From Denitrovibrio sp. (GTDB lineage Bacteria > Chrysiogenota > Deferribacteres > Deferribacterales > Geovibrionaceae): 64,000 nt of DNA. The translations under genes were made by a program, and so were the position numbers. The stretch covers positions 62,001 through 126,000 of the forward strand of contig PKTM01000015.1 of NCBI GenBank assembly GCA_002869145.1, in the 5' to 3' direction. The notes under the pieces are model-generated. The model was not told the DNA's origin and searched no databases. It saw nothing but the letters and a program-made list of their open reading frames with translations. This document shows, piece by piece, positions 59,013 through 64,000 of this stretch. Position 1 is the first letter of the stretch, and every line of letters begins with the position of its first letter.

Positions 59013-61637
59013 CTATTTTTTCAGGTTTTTACGCCACTCAATCTCTTCCAGTTCTCCTCTGGCTGCACTGGCATAAACAGAATCCGGCACAGATTCCAGC
59101 AGCTCCATAAGTGCATTAACTGACTGTTCGTCTCTGTCCATTTTCATATATGTTTTACCAAGATAGTAAAGACCTTCTGCTCTCTTCTCGTCTCTTGGCG
59201 TATGAACCAGTTTGAACTGCTCAAGAGCGGTCACTGCATTTTCAAAGTTATTCCTCTTATAAAATGCTATCCCTGCATCCAGATACACTTCATCATATCC
59301 TTCAAATCTGGTGTTTTCATCTTTGTCTAGTCTGTTATACAGATCAAAAAGTATCGCTTCACGTTTAAGATCGTCAAAAACACCTTTGCTTATACTGTAT
59401 ATCTGTTTGGATGCATAGGTCTTGTCTTTTGTATAGTTATTAAGCATTTCGACTATATAGTCTGGTTTTCTGCTCTCCAGTTCCTGTACAAGGAAATCCA
59501 GCATTCCTTTAGTAAAAATGTCAGGGTTTATCTGCTGAGTTATTCTGTCCAGCATGATAGACGTCATAAGATAGTAAGGGTTCTGCTTGTTTTCCACACT
59601 GTCCAGCATTTTCCCTGACTCTTCAGACATACCCATTTTATAAAGCGAAAATGCTGTATAGCTCTTCATTTTATCGCGAAAATCAGCATCACCGCCGCTT
59701 GTGATCATGTCCGTGTTTTGGTCATAAAGGCTTATAATCTTCAAAAATTCTTTATCAGCGTAATGATCATCCATCACTTTTTCGATAGAGGTTGCAAGAA
59801 TCTGCTCTGCCTCTTCAACATGTGCTCCCTGTGGAAATGACGCCATATATTCGGACAGAACAACTATTGCATCTGTAAAATTTCTCGACTGAAACAGTTC
59901 TTTACCATAAGCGAATTTTGATTCCTGAAGCATATCCATCCATTTGTCAGGAAATACCAGATCAGTATTCTCGGTCAGAAACTGAGTCAGATCGTCCACA
60001 GTCTGCTTATATTCTCCATCGTAATATTTGTCTTTTATGTCACCGAACCGGATGTCCTGAAGTATCTCCTGAGCCTCTCTTTTATATTCTGTGTCAGGAA
60101 ACACCTCAAGCATGCCTTCTACAAGCTGTTTGGCCTGTGCATACTGAGATTTTTTATAAGCATCTTTAGCTTTTGTAAGGGTGATGCGCTGGCGCATTTT
60201 ATAAACTTCAGGCAAATGCTCAGATGTAAAGTTCATTCTTATAAAATTGTCTACACGGCTATCAGCCTCATCATATTTATTCTGTTCAAAATAGGCTCTG
60301 ATAAGAACTAGCTCAGCCTCTGAGCGTATGTCAATATCTCTGGATTTCAATGCCGGCTCAAGGCTTTTTTCCCACTCCTCGGGCATCTTGGATTGAAGGT
60401 GCCTTCTGGCATACATCACCAGACAGAGCAATCCGCCTTTCTTCTCTTTATAAACCTGCCTGCATATATCCAGCCTTCCATCAGTAGCTGTATTGTTGCC
60501 TAGTTTTTCATACATTCTTGCAGAATGATACATGGCAAGGTCAGAAAATTCACTTGATGGATAAAGGGAGTACAGCTTCTCATAAACCTCTCTGGCGATG
60601 TCAAACTGGTTTCTTTCGTCAAAAATTTCTGCCATAGCATAAAGTTCTTCCGCGTCAAGAAGGCCCATCTGGTCCTTCCTGTCCAAAACGGTAAGAAAAG
60701 ACCTGTATGCTAGGTCGTAATCCTTCTTTTGGTAGTGCAAAAGACCAATCTTTGCATTCTGGCGGGTAAAAGTCTCAGGAAAATTCCTTATAACGTCTTC
60801 CCTGGCATCAATGGCTTTCTCGAAACGACCGGATCTTGAGTAAATATCAGCTATACGCTCGTAAGCCATTTTTCTGATATCCCTGTCGCGAAGAGTTTTT
60901 ATCACAGAGTTGTAAGCGAATATTGCCTCGTTGAAAAGCATAGCCATCTCTTTTGCCTCTGCGGATTTTACCAGTGCGTCCTTCTTTCTGAAAGAATCAG
61001 GGTATTCTTTGATGAAATCATCAAATATCTGGCTGGCGTATATATAATTATCGTTTGAATTTTCTCCTAGCTTGAAATATACCAGACCAAGACGAAACAG
61101 TCCTTCTTGTCTATAATAACCAACGGCACCGCTATTTAGAAAATTTTCAGTCATGGTAAGTGCTGTTCCAAGCTCACCTTCGGCAATAGCCTCGTCTATG
61201 CGGCCAAGAATAACGTCTGCTTCCTGATCCTCAAGAATCCTGTCTGTCCCTTTGATAAGCGGCTGTTCTATCCCGTAAGAAAGCTGAATGTCTTCGGATT
61301 TTTTAGCTCTGGCCGCTGTAATAAGAATATCACCATCTCTTTCAGAGAGTGAATAGTCAGTTTCCGGGTAAAAAGTTATGGTTAGCATTCTGCCGTCTAT
61401 AGATAAGGATTTTATGAATGGATCATTGAAGCTGGTTCCCGAGTCCGCTGCCAAAGGCGTAACAAGCTCAACCATCATCTTGCTTTCACCTTCACTGACA
61501 GAAACAATACTGCTGGCCATGCCGTCAACCACAAACTCAGAAAAATGACCGTTGTTTCGGACATAAATCCCTGCTGCCCAGCCATTTAAGAACACAAAAA
61601 AAGTTAATATAAACAAAAATGTTCTAGCCATTGGCAT
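59013..61637 (-). CDS. Large secreted TPR-repeat protein
   Basis: An 874-residue protein with an N-terminal signal (LFILTFFVFLNGWAAG) and many TPR/Sel1-like repeats from about residue 160 to the end. It is the first gene before the kinase and regulator, so it may be part of the same control system, or be a motor accessory; function unknown. The start is uncertain: ATG 61637 or ATG 61631. A promoter placed so that transcription begins at 61631 favours a leaderless start there. Confidence 0.7.
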   Translation of the reverse strand: MPMARTFLFILTFFVFLNGWAAGIYVRNNGHFSEFVVDGMASSIVSVSEGESKMMVELVTPLAADSGTSFNDPFIKSLSIDGRMLTITFYPETDYSLSERDGDILITAARAKKSEDIQLSYGIEQPLIKGTDRILEDQEADVILGRIDEAIAEGELGTALTMTENFLNSGAVGYYRQEGLFRLGLVYFKLGENSNDNYIYASQIFDDFIKEYPDSFRKKDALVKSAEAKEMAMLFNEAIFAYNSVIKTLRDRDIRKMAYERIADIYSRSGRFEKAIDAREDVIRNFPETFTRQNAKIGLLHYQKKDYDLAYRSFLTVLDRKDQMGLLDAEELYAMAEIFDERNQFDIAREVYEKLYSLYPSSEFSDLAMYHSARMYEKLGNNTATDGRLDICRQVYKEKKGGLLCLVMYARRHLQSKMPEEWEKSLEPALKSRDIDIRSEAELVLIRAYFEQNKYDEADSRVDNFIRMNFTSEHLPEVYKMRQRITLTKAKDAYKKSQYAQAKQLVEGMLEVFPDTEYKREAQEILQDIRFGDIKDKYYDGEYKQTVDDLTQFLTENTDLVFPDKWMDMLQESKFAYGKELFQSRNFTDAIVVLSEYMASFPQGAHVEEAEQILATSIEKVMDDHYADKEFLKIISLYDQNTDMITSGGDADFRDKMKSYTAFSLYKMGMSEESGKMLDSVENKQNPYYLMTSIMLDRITQQINPDIFTKGMLDFLVQELESRKPDYIVEMLNNYTKDKTYASKQIYSISKGVFDDLKREAILFDLYNRLDKDENTRFEGYDEVYLDAGIAFYKRNNFENAVTALEQFKLVHTPRDEKRAEGLYYLGKTYMKMDRDEQSVNALMELLESVPDSVYASAARGELEEIEWRKNLKK

Positions 61638-61666
61638 ATTCTACAATAAGGCTTTAAAGCTGGCAA
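61638..61666 (-). promoter_or_regulatory. Candidate promoter abutting the TPR gene start
   Basis: On the reverse strand, TTGCCA (61661-61666), a 17-base spacer and TAGAAT (61638-61643). Transcription would begin near 61631, that is on the second ATG of the gene, implying a leaderless mRNA. No ribosome site is seen upstream. Confidence 0.4.
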
Positions 61667-61687
61667 CTATCCTTTAATGAATATTTC

Positions 61688-61716
61688 TTGAATAGCCGTT
61701 TTATTCATGGTAACTT
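61688..61716 (+). promoter_or_regulatory. Candidate sigma-70 promoter of cheV
   Basis: TTGAAT (61688-61693), a 17-base spacer and TAACTT (61711-61716), 26 bases before cheV ATG 61742, with GAGGG upstream of the start. Confidence 0.35.
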
Positions 61717-61741
61717 ACTATTACTAATGTGAGGGTAAGTC

Positions 61742-62632
61742 ATGGCAATAGATCACGGAATATTACTCGAAACCGGAACCAACGAATTTGAAATCGTTGA
61801 ATTCATTATTAAGTCCGATACAAAAGAACACCACTTCGGCATTAACGTTGCAAAGGTAAGGGAAGTTATCCGTTTTCCCGATATTGTCAAAGTACCCGAT
61901 GCACACCACAATGTCATAGGCACAGCAAACATTCGACAAAAACTTATACCAATAATTGATCTAGGCAAATGGCTGGAGCTGAGCTATGACGAAGAATATA
62001 AAGAGAAAAAAATAATTGTCACATTCTTCAACCACCAGTACAACGGTTTTGTTGTTGATGAGGTTGTAAGGATTCACAGGATAACATGGGCAGATATTAA
62101 GGATTATTCCTCCATAACAGATTTCAGCCTAGTGGAAACAGTGCTTGGCGTCATTGACATTGGCGGCAATCTTATACAGTTGTTAGACTTTGAAAAGATA
62201 GTTCTGGAAATGAGTCCGGAGACCGGATTGAAAGAGGTAGAGATTGACTACTCAAAATCACACATTAGAGAAAGCAAAATTGTTTATATGGCAGAAGATT
62301 CCAGTGTTATAAGGAGATTTCTCCACTCGCATCTTGAAAATTCAGGCTATCAGACACACTCTTTTGAAAACGGTAAACTCCTTTTGAACAAAGTGAAAGA
62401 GCAGATACCTGATTTAGTCATTACTGACCTTGAAATGCCAGTCACAGATGGAGCATTTGTTGTAAAAACTCTCAGAGATAACCCTGACACAAAAGATATG
62501 CCTATCCTTGTCTTTTCTTCACTCGCTTCAGAAGAAAACGAAAGAAAGGTCATGAGTGTGGGCGCAAACAAATTCATAGGAAAACCGGATACTGATATAC
62601 TCGTAAACGAAGTAGATCAGTACCTTATATAA
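61742..62632 (+). CDS. cheV: Chemotaxis coupling protein CheV
   Basis: A 296-residue protein: CheW domain (about 15-160; NVAKVREVIRFP and TANIRQKLIPIIDL) and a receiver domain with the phospho-Asp in VITDLEMPVTDG near residue 230. CheV couples receptors to CheA and adapts the signal. It precedes cpoB by 10 bases. Confidence 0.92.
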   Translation: MAIDHGILLETGTNEFEIVEFIIKSDTKEHHFGINVAKVREVIRFPDIVKVPDAHHNVIGTANIRQKLIPIIDLGKWLELSYDEEYKEKKIIVTFFNHQYNGFVVDEVVRIHRITWADIKDYSSITDFSLVETVLGVIDIGGNLIQLLDFEKIVLEMSPETGLKEVEIDYSKSHIRESKIVYMAEDSSVIRRFLHSHLENSGYQTHSFENGKLLLNKVKEQIPDLVITDLEMPVTDGAFVVKTLRDNPDTKDMPILVFSSLASEENERKVMSVGANKFIGKPDTDILVNEVDQYLI

Positions 62633-62642
62633 AGGAGAGGAC

Positions 62643-63401
62643 ATGATTAGAAAATTCGCTGTTTTAGCAGTTGCTGCTATTGGACTCACTGCCTGTACTG
62701 GCAACCAGGATATGGTACAGCAAAGTCTTAATAATATAAAAGACGAAATGCTTGGTATTCAGTCAACTATCGGCGATATGCAGGTGAACATGCAGGAACT
62801 GGATAAAAATATCCGCATCAACACCGAAAGTATCAATAGAAATTCCGATGCGCTTTCTCAGCTTCGCGAAGAAATGACTATCACTAATACCGACATAATG
62901 GAGATAAAAGACCGTGTGACTGAGCTTGAAAACTCAAAAATGGAGTTTGCAGAAGCAAAAAGACCACCAAAAGTCATGAATGAAGGCGGCGAAGAGGTCA
63001 TCATTATCGAAGACAATATCAAAGACAAGATAGGCCTTTACACATATGCTTACGAGCTCTACAGAAACGGCAAATACGCTGAGAGCGAAGCGAAGTTTAA
63101 CGAGTTCATTTCAAAATATCCTGATGTTGAAAGATCAGATAACGCTATGTACTGGCTGGGCGAAATCAAATACGCTCAGAAAGATTATGAGGGAGCCATA
63201 GTTAAATTTCAAATGCTGGTAGACAACTATCCGGAAGGCAACAAAGTGCCTGATGCACTGCTTAAAATGGGATACAGCTATGGAAACATTCAGGACAAGG
63301 ACAACGCTGTCAAAGCTCTTCAAAAAGCTGTAGGTGAGTATCCTGAGTCTGATGCTGCAAGACTTGCCACTCAGAAACTCCGTTTCTGGGGCGTAAATTA
63401 G
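62643..63401 (+). CDS. cpoB: CpoB/YbgF-type Tol-Pal-associated lipoprotein
   Basis: A 252-residue lipoprotein: lipobox LTAC near residue 18, an N-terminal coiled coil (to about 110) and C-terminal TPR repeats (YAYELYRNGKYAESEAKF). CpoB coordinates cell wall synthesis and outer membrane constriction with Tol-Pal. Tol and Pal genes are not in the window. AAAGGAGAGG precedes ATG 62643. Confidence 0.85.
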   Translation: MIRKFAVLAVAAIGLTACTGNQDMVQQSLNNIKDEMLGIQSTIGDMQVNMQELDKNIRINTESINRNSDALSQLREEMTITNTDIMEIKDRVTELENSKMEFAEAKRPPKVMNEGGEEVIIIEDNIKDKIGLYTYAYELYRNGKYAESEAKFNEFISKYPDVERSDNAMYWLGEIKYAQKDYEGAIVKFQMLVDNYPEGNKVPDALLKMGYSYGNIQDKDNAVKALQKAVGEYPESDAARLATQKLRFWGVN

Positions 63402-63428
63402 ATTTTTAAAAGAACTATACTATAACAA

Positions 63429-63458
63429 TAAAAAGCCGGACAACAGTCCGGCTTTTTT
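63429..63458. terminator. Intrinsic terminator after cpoB
   Basis: A stem AAAAAGCCGGAC / GTCCGGCTTTTT with loop AACA and a T-run, 28 bases after cpoB. Confidence 0.9.
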
Positions 63459-63598
63459 CATTAAAGACAGCTCGCCAAACTCCTTATATTAAAGCAGGAT
63501 GTGAATTGTACCAATATATTGTCTATTTTTTATGCAATATTTTTGTCAAAAGAAGCACTAATGTTTGATTATTTTTTAATCATGATGTATATTTATCT

Positions 63599-64000
63599 AT
63601 GAGAAAAATCAGAGTACTAGCCGTAGACGACGAAGAGAACATACTCTGGATACTGAAAGAGGGTTTGTCAGATGAGAAGATAGATGTACTGACTACCACC
63701 GACCCGTATCTGGCAGAGACTTACCTTGCAAAAGGTGTGGACATATGTCTTGTAGACATCTTCCTCGGCGATCATAACGGTATCAAGCTTACAGAAAAAT
63801 GGTCCCCTGCATTCAGTGACACCCACTTCATAATAATGACCGCACAGGACACTGGTTCGAATGTAATAGAGTCTATAAAGTCCGGCGCGAAAGACTTTTT
63901 CCCAAAACCTTTTGACCTGCTTGAACTTAAAAACAAAGTGATCTCACTCTGCGGCAATATTCAGCACACTACCATCAGCGACAGCAAAGAATATGATTTT
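63599..64000 (+). CDS. Response regulator, 3' end outside window
   Basis: The 134 visible codons form a complete receiver domain: VDDEE near the start, the phospho-Asp in LVDIFLGD, MTAQD (Thr) and PKPFD (Lys). The sequence runs on past the window end, so an output domain (perhaps sigma-54 AAA+) is likely but unseen. ATG 63599 has no clear ribosome site. It lies 140 bases past the cpoB terminator. Confidence 0.8.
   Translation, partial: MRKIRVLAVDDEENILWILKEGLSDEKIDVLTTTDPYLAETYLAKGVDICLVDIFLGDHNGIKLTEKWSPAFSDTHFIIMTAQDTGSNVIESIKSGAKDFFPKPFDLLELKNKVISLCGNIQHTTISDSKEYDF

Overview
The window is a dense bacterial chromosome segment with low-to-moderate G+C, a few short intergenic gaps and no rRNA, tRNA or CRISPR that I can see. 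It encodes a Gram-negative envelope (BamA, Skp/OmpH, LpxA, LpxD, LpxI, FabZ, CpoB), a flagellum with a sigma-54-type regulator and kinase beside it, a ferredoxin-dependent 2-oxoacid oxidoreductase and a YihY-type protein. This mix suits an anaerobic, motile, diderm bacterium of the Deferribacterota (Denitrovibrio/Geovibrio-like). That placement is inference from gene content and style, not from a marker alignment.

Layout: 0-3.1 kb carries an AMMECR1 gene (5' end cut off) and korAB. 3.1-6.3 kb, reverse strand, holds a metal permease, a 2-hydroxyacid dehydrogenase, peptide deformylase and an ACT-domain protein. 6.4-11.5 kb, forward, holds clpC, a ketopantoate reductase-Nudix fusion, a PilZ protein and a 2-Cys peroxiredoxin. 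11.6-14.3 kb, reverse, holds an APC permease, a broken isochorismatase-like gene and a HAD hydrolase. 14.4-16.7 kb, forward, holds mnmA, a LarE-like gene and a DnaQ-type exonuclease. 16.8-22.1 kb, reverse, is the ribosome/translation cluster ffh-rpsP-khpA-rimM-trmD-rplS and rplM-rpsI. 22.4-27.3 kb holds a YihY-cNMP fusion, a Tat-exported VanY-like peptidase, a DUF1015 protein and tyrS. 27.4-42 kb is a long reverse-strand envelope/translation run: rho, rpmE, DUF1385, prfA, prmC, murA, hisG, bamA, skp, lpxD, fabZ, lpxA, an oxidoreductase, lpxI, cheX and a prepilin peptidase. 42.3-54.1 kb, reverse, is a flagellar operon flgBC-fliEFGHIJ-motE-like that continues into an O-methyltransferase, a U32 hydroxylase, ligA and ppsR. 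54.2-64 kb holds an orphan PAS protein, an MsbA-like exporter, a sigma-54 regulator/kinase pair with a large TPR protein, cheV, cpoB and the start of another response regulator.

The most striking observation is that five genes contain six in-frame stop codons: the isochorismatase-like gene, trmD, fabZ, bamA (twice) and ligA. In each the reading frame and the family similarity continue directly past the stop. Four of the five are normally essential. No frameshifts are seen, the stops are a mix of TAA, TAG and TGA, and all can be explained by single substitutions (for example G to T at GAA, GAG or GGA). An eighth-of-a-kilobase N-terminal segment of a prepilin peptidase also lacks any standard start codon. 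This means either substitution errors in the sequence, a hypermutated or decaying genome, or general stop-codon suppression; reads or proteomics would decide.

A second theme is intergenic insertions that abut the 3' ends of reverse-strand genes. Two of them (13.53-13.73 kb and 22.22-22.48 kb) are flanked by 44- and 57-base direct copies that include the end of the gene, and one (50.04-50.16 kb) is a 120-base hairpin element with inverted ends sitting directly after the fliG stop. Domain fusions (PanE-Nudix, TrmD-second SPOUT methyltransferase, YihY-cNMP) and a good sigma-54 promoter candidate in front of flgB are also worth attention.
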